DNA of 64,000 nt from JAFLCL01 sp964502175 (GTDB lineage Bacteria; Myxococcota_A; Polyangia; Polyangiales; Sandaracinaceae): contig CAZCVE010000012.1 of NCBI GenBank assembly GCA_964502175.1, positions 123,881 to 187,880 on the forward strand, read 5' to 3'. The position numbers and the translations under genes were made by a program. The notes beneath the pieces were generated by a model that saw only the letters and a program-made list of their open reading frames with translations, was not told the origin of the DNA and searched no databases. Below are positions 46,757-56,600 of this stretch, in pieces. Position 1 is the stretch's first letter. Every line of letters starts with the position of its first letter.

Positions 46757-47791
46757 TCACTCGACGTAGGGGCGCATGGCGTCGAGGGCGTCGAGGAGCT
46801 GACGACGTTGCGCCCGCGCGCCGCTCTCGGCGCGGTCGAGCGCGCTCTCGGTGCGGCGCAGCGAGACCTGCACGTCGTCGTCCGCGACGCCCAGGCGCTC
46901 GCACACGCCCATCGCCGTGTGCCCGAGACGCGAGAGCTGGGCGCGCGCCACGGTGCCGTTCCATACGACGGCCTCGATGCGCGTGAGCACGGGCGTGCGA
47001 CACGGGAAGCGCGCGTCGCCCGTGCGCACGGGCGCGAGCTCGGCGACGTGCTCGGCGAGGAGCGCGAGCGCATGTCGCGCCTCGGCCGCGGCCTCGCGTG
47101 AGCTCGCGTCGTAGGCGTTCTCGCAGCGCGCGCGCTCGGCGCCCGTGGTGCGCGCGCAGCGATCGATGTCCTCCATCCATGAGGCGATGCGATCGATCTG
47201 CTGGAGGTAGTTGCGGATCGTGCGCGTCTCGACCTCGCCGGGGTGCGCCCACCGATCGAACGGCTCGCACCAGTTGTCGAGCGACTCGAGCGCCGCGCTC
47301 GCGGCGTGAGAGCCGGCCTGGCCCGAGCGGCTCGTGATGCGCAGCGCCTCGACCGGCGCACGGTCCTCGCACACGGGCGGCAGGCCCGAGGACGCAGGCG
47401 GCAGGAGCGGACGGACCGCGCCGATCTGCGTCGCGACCAGCTCGAGCTCCACACACTGACGCTCGAGGATCGCGATCTGCGCGCGCACACCCTCGGTCGC
47501 ACCCGAGCTCGGCGCCACGGAGGCAGGCGCGTCACTGGCACCCGCGTCACTGGCACCCGCGTCACTGGCACCCGCGTCGCTGGTGCCCGAGACCTCGCTC
47601 GGCACGTCGGTGCTCGCGGACGCGTCGTCCTCGGTCGTCTCGCGCGGTGTCGTGGCCTCTTCTTCAGCGCCCTGTGTCGAGGCCGCTCGAGGCTCGTCGT
47701 TCGCTGTCGAGCCCCCGGGCGTGGAGCTCGGGCCACACGCCGAGAGCGGCGCGCAGAGCACGAGCGCGAGACACAGCGCGCGCCTGATCAA
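46757..47791 (-). CDS. Lipoprotein with kinase-sensor-like domain
   Basis: 344 residues from a TTG start that overlaps the stop of the kinase gene (TTGA, 47788-47791). The signal (LIRRALCLALVLCAPLSAC) has lipobox LSAC. A repeated linker follows (four GASDA units, 15 bp each). The C-terminal 220 residues contain Cys at regular places (LDNWCEPFDRWAHPG, RCENAYD, RFPCRTPVLTRIEAVVWNGT, MGVCERLGVADDDVQ) and helices. The kinase encoded just upstream has the same layout in its outer domain (CSAFEAW, YPCRDAAISELDEA, VCTSLGVSERHLGQ). So the lipoprotein and the kinase tail are paralogous domains and may meet in the periplasm. Confidence 0.8.
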   Translation of the reverse strand: MIRRALCLALVLCAPLSACGPSSTPGGSTANDEPRAASTQGAEEEATTPRETTEDDASASTDVPSEVSGTSDAGASDAGASDAGASDAPASVAPSSGATEGVRAQIAILERQCVELELVATQIGAVRPLLPPASSGLPPVCEDRAPVEALRITSRSGQAGSHAASAALESLDNWCEPFDRWAHPGEVETRTIRNYLQQIDRIASWMEDIDRCARTTGAERARCENAYDASSREAAAEARHALALLAEHVAELAPVRTGDARFPCRTPVLTRIEAVVWNGTVARAQLSRLGHTAMGVCERLGVADDDVQVSLRRTESALDRAESGARAQRRQLLDALDAMRPYVE

Positions 47792-50043
47792 CGCGCGGCC
47801 CCTGCGATCTGCGCGCGCGCCGCGACGAGGCGCGTGTTCATGTCGGTGTAGAGCTGCGTCGCCTCGCGCAGCTGTTGCTCGGCGGCGTCGGTGCGGTCGG
47901 AGAGCGCGCGCCCGAGCTGCCCGAGGTGACGCTCGCTCACGCCGAGCGAGGTGCACACACGATCGATCGCGCGCCGCGGCCGATCGGCGGCCGCGCGGGC
48001 CCAGCCGTTGGGGACCTGCGAGGCCTCGTCGAGCTCGGAGATCGCCGCGTCGCGACACGGATAGCGCACGTACGTCGCGGGCTGCGCCTCGTGCAGGCGT
48101 CGGAACGAGGCGATCGCGCGACGCACGAGGTCGAGCTGATCGGTGGGCACGTCCGAGCCAGCCTCGCGCACCATGCGATCGCCTTGATCGATCTCGCGGC
48201 CGATCGCAGCGAAGCGCCCGACGAGATCCGCGGACGGCGACTCCCACGCCTCGAACGCGCTGCAGATCGGATCGAGGCTCGACTCGAGCATCGCCGACAC
48301 GGACGCGACCATCTGCTCGTCGCCGCGGGCGTTGCTCGCGAGGCGCTGTCGCAGGGCGCCCGTGCACGACGGGGGCACGGTGCCGCGCGCGACCGACGCG
48401 GCCTCGCGTCGCAGGGCGAGCACGTCGGGCAGCACGCGCTCGTACTCGCGGATGCGGCGCTCGTTCGCGGCGATCTGCGCGTCGTACGAGCGCAGCGCGG
48501 CGCTCGACTGGCTCGTGAGGTAGGCGCGCTGTGCTTCCGTCATCTCCGTCATCGAGGTCGGAGGCGGCGGCGCGATCGTCGGCGATGCGATCGTCGGTGA
48601 AGCCGGCGGAGCCGCGGGTGCTGGCGGGTCGACGATCGCGATCGGCGGCTCGTCGTCGGTCGGTGCCCGTCGAGCGCGCGGCGCCGGCGCGATGACCTCG
48701 CGCACGACCACGGGCGTGGTCGAGTCGGGTGTCGTGGTCGGAGCGGGCGCGGGTGACGTCGGCTCGGGCGCGAGGGGCGCGAGATCGAGGGCGATCGAGT
48801 CGCGCTGCGCGACCGTCGGCGCTTCGTCGGCGCGAGGCTCGTCGGTGGTGATCGCGCTCGCGGTCACCTCGGGCTGGGTCGTCGCCTCGCTCGTGCGATC
48901 GAAGACGCCCGTCGTGATCGCGAGGCCACCGACGACGCTCAGCGTCGCGAGCACGCCCACGGCGATCCAGGGCCAGGGCGAAGGTGCGGCGGCGCGTGGT
49001 CGCACGCTCGGCTGCGTCGTGCCCTCGGTCGCGGGCAGCGGCGCCGGTCGGATCGAGGGCACGGCCTCGAGCGCTTCGCGCGTGAGCGGGAGCGCCTGAG
49101 GCGTGAGCGCGCGTTGCGTGTGAGGCGTGTGGGGCGTGTGCGGCGTGATCGCCGCTGGCGAGACGGCGGTCGCCGCGAGCGCGCGATCGGAGGAGTCACC
49201 CGCGGCCCGATGCACGGCATCGAGGAACGCGCGCGCGCTCGGATAGCGATCGGACGCTGCCTTCGCGAGCGCCGTCCGCAGCACCTCGTCGAGCGCGAGC
49301 GGGGTCGGACGCTTCGCGTGCGCGGAGAGGAGCGGCGGGTCCTCGGTGAGGATCTTCGCGATCACGATGCTGATCGTCGCGCCCGTGAACGGCGCGTTGC
49401 CGGTGAGCATCTCGAAGAGGATGCAGCCGAGCGCGTAGACGTCCGTGCGCAGATCGACGTCCTCACCGCGCGCTTGCTCGGGCGACATGTAGAGCGGCGT
49501 GCCGAGGCCCACGCCCGTCGCGGTGAGGTGCACGCTCGGGCCCGCGAGGTTCTTCGCGAGGCCGAAGTCGAGGATCGTCGCGCGCTCCGGCGAGCCCGCG
49601 CGTCGCGCGAGGAAGACGTTCGCGGGCTTGAGGTCGCGGTGCACGATGCCGAGGTCGTGCGCGGCGGCGAGCCCGGAGCCGATCTCCTCGAGCACGCGGA
49701 GCGCGATCGGCAGATCGAGCGCGCCCTCGCGCGCGATGCGGGTCGCGAGGTCTTCGCCCTCGAGCAGATCCATCACGAGGAACTGCGTGCCGTCGTCCTC
49801 GGCGTCGAAGTCGTGGATCTGGACGATGCCCGAGTGGCCGACCGCGGCGAGCGCCTCGGCCTCGCGACGAAAGCGCTTCGCCGCGCCCTCGCGCATCGCG
49901 ATCTCGGGCAGGAGCACCTTCACCGCGTAGCGGCGACCCGTGCGCACCTGGATCGCCTCGAAGACGGCGCCGACGCCGCCCGCGCCGAGCGCACGCTCTA
50001 CGCGGTAGGCCTTGCCGAGCACACGTCCGGGCTGCACACGCAC
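47788..50043 (-). CDS. Transmembrane Ser/Thr protein kinase with periplasmic sensor domain
   Basis: 751 residues. Kinase domain about residues 8-290: GAGGVGAVF loop, catalytic Lys42 (YAVKVLLPE), HRDLKPAN with Asp137, DFGLAK, and SPEQARGEDVDLRTDVYALG. A Thr/Pro linker includes HTPHTPHTQ. One TM helix (WPWIAVGVLATLSVVGGLAI, about residues 355-377) leads to a Pro/Asp-rich stalk and a helical outer domain (about residues 500-751) with Cys pairs, e.g. SCTGALRQRLASN, PICSAFEAWES and YVRYPCRDA. The next gene encodes a lipoprotein with a similar domain and overlaps its stop, so both are made together. The kinase would signal from the envelope to the cytoplasm. Confidence 0.9.
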   Translation of the reverse strand: MRVQPGRVLGKAYRVERALGAGGVGAVFEAIQVRTGRRYAVKVLLPEIAMREGAAKRFRREAEALAAVGHSGIVQIHDFDAEDDGTQFLVMDLLEGEDLATRIAREGALDLPIALRVLEEIGSGLAAAHDLGIVHRDLKPANVFLARRAGSPERATILDFGLAKNLAGPSVHLTATGVGLGTPLYMSPEQARGEDVDLRTDVYALGCILFEMLTGNAPFTGATISIVIAKILTEDPPLLSAHAKRPTPLALDEVLRTALAKAASDRYPSARAFLDAVHRAAGDSSDRALAATAVSPAAITPHTPHTPHTQRALTPQALPLTREALEAVPSIRPAPLPATEGTTQPSVRPRAAAPSPWPWIAVGVLATLSVVGGLAITTGVFDRTSEATTQPEVTASAITTDEPRADEAPTVAQRDSIALDLAPLAPEPTSPAPAPTTTPDSTTPVVVREVIAPAPRARRAPTDDEPPIAIVDPPAPAAPPASPTIASPTIAPPPPTSMTEMTEAQRAYLTSQSSAALRSYDAQIAANERRIREYERVLPDVLALRREAASVARGTVPPSCTGALRQRLASNARGDEQMVASVSAMLESSLDPICSAFEAWESPSADLVGRFAAIGREIDQGDRMVREAGSDVPTDQLDLVRRAIASFRRLHEAQPATYVRYPCRDAAISELDEASQVPNGWARAAADRPRRAIDRVCTSLGVSERHLGQLGRALSDRTDAAEQQLREATQLYTDMNTRLVAARAQIAGAAR

Positions 50044-50127
50044 GAGGATACGCGCCTCCTACGGTGCGGGCGCTCGATCCTTCCCCGGCCGACTCACGAG
50101 ACAGCACCGCGGCGTGACGGAGGAACG

Positions 50128-51288
50128 TCAGCGGCGACAGATCGAGATCCCGAAGCCGGCGACGGGCTCGCAGCGCCAGCCGGTGGGGCAGAGCCCATCC
50201 TGACAGAGCCGCGTGCAGTAGCCCGCCGTGTCGCAGAGCGCGCTCGCGCAGTCGCGTCCCGACCCGCAGCTCGCGCCGAGATCGCCGCTGCCCGCGCGCG
50301 AGCAGATCAGCGTGACCGTCCCGCTGTCCGCGAGCGGGTAGCAGCCGAGTCCGAGACCGCAGCCGCCCTGCGCCGTGCACGCCTGCGTGCACATGGGACC
50401 GAGCGGCGCGTCGGTGTCGCACGCGCCGCTGCGGCACGTGTAGACGAGGCCCGAGGCGTCGACGCGACACGACGCGCCCGCGGGATCTTCGCCGACGACA
50501 TCCGTCGGCACGACGCAGACGCGCTGCCCCGAGACGAGGTCGCACGTGTAGGGCGGCAGGCCGTCGAGTCGACGCGGACAGTCCGCTGCGCTCTCGCAAT
50601 TCGAGGTGCAGCCCGTGGCGTCGAAGCAGAGGCCGGTGTTGCAGTCCGACGGGCTCGCGCACGGTCGCTCGATGTCGACGCAGATCTTCGTCGACGCATC
50701 GACGCGCGCGCACGCGTAGCCCGCGGGGCACTCGTTCGAGGTCGTGCACGCGCGCGTGCAGTGGCCGATGCCCGTGGTCGCGTTGCCTGCGCAGAGGCTC
50801 GTCGCGCACGACGCGGCGCCGCTCGCCGAGGAGCACGCCTCGCCCGTGTCGTCGGGGATGCACTGCCCGCCGATGCATACGTGCTCGTGCGCGCACTGGA
50901 GATCGCTCGTGCAGTCGCGCGTGCAGAACGTCGTGCCGCCGCGATCGGCGATGCACCTCGCGCTCGCGCAGTCGCGCGGGCTCGCGCAGCGATCGAGGTA
51001 GCGGCCCGTGCCGGCGGAGAACGCGTCGACCGGCGCGCTCCACGCATCGACGCCGGGGACGACGTACGCGTCGGGCGGCGCGCTCCACGCATCGACACCC
51101 GGGGGCACGTACGCGTCGACGGGCGCGACGTGCGCGTCGACACCAGGCGGTACGTATGCGTCGGCGGCCATGCCCGCGTCGAACACGGAGGGGCGACCCG
51201 TGTCGCGCCGGAAGTCGCGCTCTCCGTCTGCGCAGCCGACGGCGCTCACGGCGATCGCCGCGATCACGAGGAGACGAGAAGCAAGCAT
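50128..51288 (-). CDS. Cys-rich lipoprotein with tandem DA linker
   Basis: 386 residues. The signal (MLASRLLVIAAIAVSAVGC) ends in lipobox AVGC. The linker repeats a 15-residue unit (about GVDAWSAPVDAYVPP) three times, encoded by a 45 bp tandem repeat (51032, 51077 and 51122 are the unit starts). The rest is a series of short Cys motifs (CASPRDCASARC, CTRDCTSDLQCAHEHVCIGG, CSRAGSGDLGASCGSGRDC, CTRLCQDGLCPTGWRC) of the C-x4-DC type. This is a large, disulfide-rich surface protein of unknown function; similar ones are at 35148 and 63348. No catalytic residues are visible. Confidence 0.8.
   Translation of the reverse strand: MLASRLLVIAAIAVSAVGCADGERDFRRDTGRPSVFDAGMAADAYVPPGVDAHVAPVDAYVPPGVDAWSAPPDAYVVPGVDAWSAPVDAFSAGTGRYLDRCASPRDCASARCIADRGGTTFCTRDCTSDLQCAHEHVCIGGQCIPDDTGEACSSASGAASCATSLCAGNATTGIGHCTRACTTSNECPAGYACARVDASTKICVDIERPCASPSDCNTGLCFDATGCTSNCESAADCPRRLDGLPPYTCDLVSGQRVCVVPTDVVGEDPAGASCRVDASGLVYTCRSGACDTDAPLGPMCTQACTAQGGCGLGLGCYPLADSGTVTLICSRAGSGDLGASCGSGRDCASALCDTAGYCTRLCQDGLCPTGWRCEPVAGFGISICRR
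51032..51163 (-). repeat. 45 bp tandem repeat coding the lipoprotein linker
   Basis: Three copies of a 45 bp unit within the gene at 50128, at 51032, 51077 and 51122. The blocks GGCGCGCTCC and the following CACGCATCGAC recur at 45 bp spacing. Such repeats may change in copy number and so alter linker length. Confidence 0.8.
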
Positions 51289-51353
51289 GCGAAGCCAGCA
51301 TAACAGCGGCCCGCGCGCGCCGTCCGCTGCATGCATCTGGGTGATCCCCCCAG

Positions 51354-51977
51354 TCACGAGGTGCAGACGCACGCCGCGCAGTGACCCGCGAGGAGCTCGT
51401 GCCGCAGGATGCACGCGCCGACACCGACAGTTCCGACCGCGCTCGCGCAGTCGAAGCCGACGGGGAAGGTCGTGTCGCCCGAGCCGCGGAAGACGTAGCA
51501 GCCCGTCGGCGTGAGATCGGCGGGGCACCGCGCGGCGCAGTCCCAGCTGTCGTTGATCGTGTAGTAGTCGCACGCGCACGTGGGGCACTCGCGCGCGTCG
51601 GCGATGCGGCAGCGACCGAGCTGGCCGGTGACGCCACAGCGAAACACGTCGTCGTCGGTACCGCTCGCGCCGTCTGCGAGGATCGCCGCGCACGCGGGGT
51701 CGACGAACGCGTCGGGACCGAACACGTCGGGGCCGAACGCGTCTGCGCTGAACGCGTCGGGTGGGGCCGTGAACGCGTCGAACGAGGATGCGAATGCGTC
51801 GGGCGAGACCGTCGGCGCGTCGCTCGCGGGTGTGTCTTCGCTCGCCATCGGTGCATCGATCGAGGGCGCCGTGAAGGCATCGCGGTCGCTCTCGCCAGCG
51901 TCGGATGGGAGGTAGCGGGTGCGGCCACAGGCGACGACGAAGAAGCAGACGAGGAGCGCGCTCGACTTCGCGTGCAT
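51354..51977 (-). CDS. Cys-rich lipoprotein with DAF-rich linker
   Basis: 207 residues. The signal (MHAKSSALLVCFFVVAC) ends in lipobox FVVAC. The linker repeats DAF/DA units (SDAPTVSPDAFASSFDAFTA, PPDAFSADAFGPDVFGPDAF). The C-terminal 90 residues hold many Cys: RCGVTGQLGRCRIADARECP, CACDYYTINDSWDCAARCPA, GVGACILRHELLAGHCAACV. It is a surface protein stabilised by disulfides; the function is unknown. It lies 65 bp upstream of the previous Cys-rich gene in the same direction, and the two may form one transcript. No family name is assigned. Confidence 0.78.
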   Translation of the reverse strand: MHAKSSALLVCFFVVACGRTRYLPSDAGESDRDAFTAPSIDAPMASEDTPASDAPTVSPDAFASSFDAFTAPPDAFSADAFGPDVFGPDAFVDPACAAILADGASGTDDDVFRCGVTGQLGRCRIADARECPTCACDYYTINDSWDCAARCPADLTPTGCYVFRGSGDTTFPVGFDCASAVGTVGVGACILRHELLAGHCAACVCTS

Positions 51978-52060
51978 CGCGCGAGCGTACACCCTGAACG
52001 AAACCGGCCTGCAGCGCGTGAGGTTCGCGTGCAGGCCGGATCGAAGCGGGAACGTGGGGT

Positions 52061-52831
52061 TCAGAGCGCGGTGACGGTCACCGAGATCTGCGCGTCGCGG
52101 TTGACCCAGTCGCGCACGCGGATGCGGTACTCGCCCGCGGCGAGCTGCTGCGTGATCTGCGCGTTGTTCTCTTCTCCCGAGTCGGAGTCCTCGGCGACGA
52201 CCGCGCCATCGCGGTGGATCGTGAGCTCGGCGTCGCGGCCTGCGCCGGTCGCCGTGGTCGCGTCGATGCGGAAATTGCCGGGCGCGGCGATCGTGAGCGA
52301 GAGTTCGGCGCTCGCAGCGCGTCGGTACTCGCCCGCCGGGGTGTTCACGGTGGTGGCCGGAGCGCCCGGCGCGATCTGACCCGCGGGCGCGAGCAGCGGA
52401 AGCTGCGTGACCTGCGCGGTGCCCGTGAGCGCGCGTCCCTGCCACTCCGGGAACCGGGCCTGGTAGGTGCCTGGCGCGAGGAAGGCCACGACGCGCGCAT
52501 TGACGCCGTCGCCCGAGTCGCCGTCTTCGGCCACGAGGCTGTCGCCTTGCATGAGCAAGAGCTGCACGTCGGGAGTACCCACGCCGTCGACCTGGTACTC
52601 GCCCGGTGCAGTGGTTGTGAAGTCGAACGTCGGGACGGCCGGGACGGCGACCGTCGAGGCGGGCGCCCCCAACGTGAGGGTGCCCGGGGCCGAGGCCGGC
52701 ACGGGCGGAGGCGTGGCCGGCGCGACGGGTGCGGTCGGTGCCGCGGGTGCAGCAGGCGCGGCCTCTGAGCCGCAACCGATCGCGAGCACGGGGACGAGAG
52801 CGAACAGCGTGAGCGTCTTGTGGTGTCTCAT
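52061..52831 (-). CDS. Lipoprotein with two PPC-type domains
   Basis: 256 residues. Start chosen at 52831 (MRHHKTLTLFALVPVLAIGC) where GAGGAAG lies a good distance upstream; a GTG at 52843 is the alternative. Lipobox AIGC, then an Ala/Pro-rich spacer. Two bacterial pre-peptidase C-terminal (PPC)-like beta-sandwich domains follow: FDFTTTAPGEYQVDGVGTPD with DSGDGVNARVVAFLAPGTYQ, and LSLTIAAPGNFRIDATTATG with DSGEENNAQITQQLAAGEYR. PPC domains bind carbohydrate or protein at the surface. It is a paralogue of the next gene, and the genes are 8 bp apart. Confidence 0.8.
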   Translation of the reverse strand: MRHHKTLTLFALVPVLAIGCGSEAAPAAPAAPTAPVAPATPPPVPASAPGTLTLGAPASTVAVPAVPTFDFTTTAPGEYQVDGVGTPDVQLLLMQGDSLVAEDGDSGDGVNARVVAFLAPGTYQARFPEWQGRALTGTAQVTQLPLLAPAGQIAPGAPATTVNTPAGEYRRAASAELSLTIAAPGNFRIDATTATGAGRDAELTIHRDGAVVAEDSDSGEENNAQITQQLAAGEYRIRVRDWVNRDAQISVTVTAL

Positions 52832-52839
52832 GGTCTTCC

Positions 52840-53550
52840 TCACGGCTGGGGGGCGACGGTGACGGTGATGGCGCCTGCGCCGTTGCCGTACTCGCGCACG
52901 CGGAGCGTGTACGCGCCGGGCGTGAGCTGTCGTGTGATCTGCGCGTTCGTGCCTTCGCCGGTGTCCGAGTCCTGCTGCACCATCGCGCCGTTCTGGATGA
53001 TCATCAGCTCAGCGTCGCCGCTCGAGGTGGCATCGAGACGGTAGTTGCCCGCGGACGCGATCGTGAGTGTCGCCTCCGCGCTCGCGGCGCGCGGCGAGTC
53101 ACCCTGCGGCGTGTTGATCACAGCCGGCGGTGCGCCGGGCGTGATCTGCGCGGCGGGCGTCATCGGCGGAAGGACCCGCGCCGACACCTGCGCGCTCATC
53201 GCGCGACCGCGCCACTCTCCGACGCGGACTTGGTACGTGCCCGGCGCGAGGAACGTCACGATCTGCGCGTCCACGCCGGGACCCGAGTCGGAGTCCGTGG
53301 TGACCGCGGAGTCGTTCTGGAGGAGCGCCATCTGCGCATCGAGCGCGCCGCCCGCTGCATCGATCTGCACCTCGGATGGTGCAGCGATCGTCAGGGCGAG
53401 GGTCGGCATCGCCGGGGCGGTCATCGGAGTCGGCGGAGCGCCGACGGTGAGTGCAGGCAGGGTCTGCGCAACGGCGACCGCGGTGCCCGCGAGCAGGAGG
53501 GGACCGACGAGCACTGCGGCGCCGGTCCGAGCACGGAGAGTTGGGTTCAT
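52840..53550 (-). CDS. Secreted protein with two PPC-type domains
   Basis: 236 residues with a standard signal peptide (GAAVLVGPLLLAGTAVAVAQ) and no lipobox Cys, unlike its neighbour. The two PPC-like domains are TLALTIAAPSEVQIDAAGGA with DSGPGVDAQIVTFLAPGTYQ, and ATLTIASAGNYRLDATSSGD with DTGEGTNAQITRQLTPGAYT. The paralogue at 52061 shares the order and the LAPGTYQ core motif, so the pair comes from a tandem duplication with one copy keeping the lipid anchor. The role is probably in the cell surface or matrix. It is divergent from the penicillin acylase gene. Confidence 0.82.
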   Translation of the reverse strand: MNPTLRARTGAAVLVGPLLLAGTAVAVAQTLPALTVGAPPTPMTAPAMPTLALTIAAPSEVQIDAAGGALDAQMALLQNDSAVTTDSDSGPGVDAQIVTFLAPGTYQVRVGEWRGRAMSAQVSARVLPPMTPAAQITPGAPPAVINTPQGDSPRAASAEATLTIASAGNYRLDATSSGDAELMIIQNGAMVQQDSDTGEGTNAQITRQLTPGAYTLRVREYGNGAGAITVTVAPQP

Positions 53551-53627
53551 GCGCGCGGAGGGTACTCGTGCGTCCGCGCCAGCACTACCCGTACTGACGG
53601 CGTCGAAACGGCTACGCTCGCCGGCCT

Positions 53628-56600
53628 ATGCGCTCTTCGCTCCTCGCCGCGCTCCTCGTGCCCGTCGTGCCCGCTGTCGTGATCGGCTGCAGCTGCGATC
53701 CCACGCCCGCCCCGGACGCAGGACTCGACGCGCCCGCCGAGAACGTCGACTCGGGGCCCGACTCGGGGCCGCCCGATCCGCCGCTGCCCGCGCCGTTCAC
53801 CGACACGGAGGTCATCGAGCGATGGACGCTGCCCGAGCTCTCGGGCGAGGCGTTCGTGGTGCGCACCGAGCTCGACGTGCCGCACGTCTACGCAGAGAAC
53901 CGCGTCGACGCGATGCGCATCCTCGGCTTCATCATGGCGCGCGATCGCTTCTTCCAGATGGACCTCACGCGACGTCTGTCGCAGGGCCGCATCTCGGAGC
54001 TGCTCGGTGATGCCGCGCTCGAGACGGATCTCGAGAACCGACTCACCGGCGCCGCGCACATCACCGACCTCTACCTCGCGGGCGTGGACGAAGAAGAAGG
54101 CGCGGAGCTCGACGCGTTCGCCGAAGGCATCAACGCGTACATCGAGCAGGTGCGCGCGCGGCGCCTCCTCGCGCCTCGCGAGCTCATGCTCGGCGCGAGC
54201 TTCCTCGGCGCGCGCAACCCCGCCGATCTGATGACGCCGTGGGATCGCCGTGACGTCGTCGCGACCGGCGCGAGCGTGCTCTACGGCACGAGCTTCGAGG
54301 GCGGCGACGTCGGCCGCAGCCGCACGTTCGATCGCGTCGATGACGTGTTCGCGGCGGACGCGCCCAACCGCGCGCTCCGCGTGCAGGGCCTACAAGACGA
54401 CATCATCGATCACTACGCGCCGGCCAACGACATCAGCTCGGCCTACGGCTGGGGCGTGGAGACCGGCGGCATGGGCGGCGGTGAAGGATCGCCCACGATC
54501 CGCAGGCAATTCACGCCCGGGTCGTTGGAGGCGCTTCGCGGTGTGCTGCCCGAGCGCGCGATGCTCGATCGGCTCGTCTCGGGCCTCGAGCGCTTCGAGG
54601 CGCGCTTCTCGCGCGACCCCGATGAAGGCTACGGATCGAACGGCTGGGCCGTGATGGGCAGCGCGACTCCGGACGGCAGCTCGCTCCTCGCGGGCGACGG
54701 CCACCTCGAGCTCAGCGTGCCGCCGCTCTTCTGGCAGCTCGGCATCGACACGATGCTGCTCGGTGGCGCGGGCGAAGACACGCGCCTCCTCGGCGCGACG
54801 ATCGCCGGCCTTCCTGCGATGGGCGTCGGTACCAACGGCCGCATCGCGTGGACGCAGACCGCGTACTTCGCGGACGTGACCGACTGGTACACGGAAGAGG
54901 TCACGCTCGACGCCGCGGGTCTGCCGATGTCGTCGCGCTTCGACGGCACCGATCGGGCGCTCGTGCGCATCGACGAGCCCTTCGTGATCGCCGACGTGCC
55001 TGCGCTCGGCTCGGTCGGTCGCACGGAGATGATCCCGCGCTTCACCACGTTCGACGGCCGCTGGATCACGTCGATCGAAGGTCGCGCGACGACGGTCGAG
55101 GAGACGCTCGGCGCGGGCGAGTCGAAGGTGCACACGCTCGGCGGGCTCGTCGTGCCGGAGGACGTCGACGGCGACGGCCGCATCACCGCGGTGAGCTTCT
55201 ATTACGGGCCGTTCGACGGAGGCACGCTGCTCCGCGCGTTCCGACAGTTCACCGAGGCGGACAACGTCGAGGACTTCCGCCAGGCGCTGCGTCACTTCGT
55301 CGGCTACGGCGGCAGCATGATGGCATCCGACGCGGACGGCTCGGTCGTCTACAGCGCGTACCACGCGGTCCCCGCGCGCGATCACCTGCCGCGTGATCCG
55401 ATGACGAACCGCTGGATCCCCGGCGCCGACCCGCGCCGCTTGATCGACGGAACGCGCTACGGCGCATGGCACCTGCCCCTCGACGCGCGCGGTCGCGTGG
55501 ACGAGGCGATGGCCAACGCGGGCGATCCGAACGAGCACGTCGTGCCCTTCGACGAGTGGCCGCAGGCCGTCGATCCGGGGCGTCAGTACGTGATGATGGC
55601 GAACAACGATCCGGGCGCGATCGCGACCGACAACGACATCTTCGACGACCCCTACTACATCGGCGGTCCGTGGATCGAGGGCTACCGCGGTGAGCGCATC
55701 GCCGAGCGGCTCGAGTCCGCGATCGCCTCGGACACGGCGTCGCTCGAGGAGATGCAGCGCATCCAGGGCGACCACCACTCGAACCTCGGGCCCGAGTGGG
55801 TGCCCGTGCTGCTCGACGCGATCGATCGCGCGCGCGACGCGGCGGCGGGCACTCCGACGGCGGGCACGCCCGAGGCGCGCATGGCCGCGCGGTGGACTGC
55901 CGCGCAGGCGGACTACGAAGAGGTCGAGCGCCGCATCGAGGCGTGGCGCGACGCGGGCTTCCACACGCCCTCTGGCGTCGAGACGTTCTACGCGCCGCTC
56001 GCCGCCGGTGACGCGGAGAACAGCATCGCGACGAGCGTCTTTCACGCGTGGGTCGTGAACTACTACGGCGAGGTGCTGAACGACGAAGGCATCCCGGGCG
56101 ATCTCTCGCCGGCCGTGACCGGTGACACGTTCCGCACGCAGACGATGCTCCTCATGGAAGAGGGTCGCGGCGCAGGAAACCCGCTGTCGCTCGGCAGCTT
56201 CGATCCGGCGACGAACGAGAGCGTGTTCTTCGACGATCTCCGCACGACGCCCATCGAGTCGAGCCGCGAGATCGCGCTCCGCGCCGTGGACCTCGCGCTC
56301 ACGTTCTTGCGCTCGGAGCCCACGGAGGATCTCCGCGGCGGCTTCGGCAGCACGGACTGGGACGACTGGCGCTGGGGCTACCGCCACCAGGTGCGCTTCG
56401 ACTCGCTCGTCGGCGGACAGCTCGGCGGCGCGGGCTCGAGCTCCGAGCTCGATCTGCTCTTGAGCTCGTTCAAGATCACGCCGACGGTGCTGCCGCTCAT
56501 GCCCGATCTGCCGATGGACGATCCGCGCGCGTCGCTCCCGCACTTCCCGCGCCCCGGCGATCAGTTCGACATCGACGCCGCCAACCCCGGCCTCGACACG

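Noticed and set aside
51026..51163. Direct repeats that could be read as a CRISPR array
   Set aside because: The 45 bp units follow each other without spacers and lie in frame inside a lipoprotein gene.
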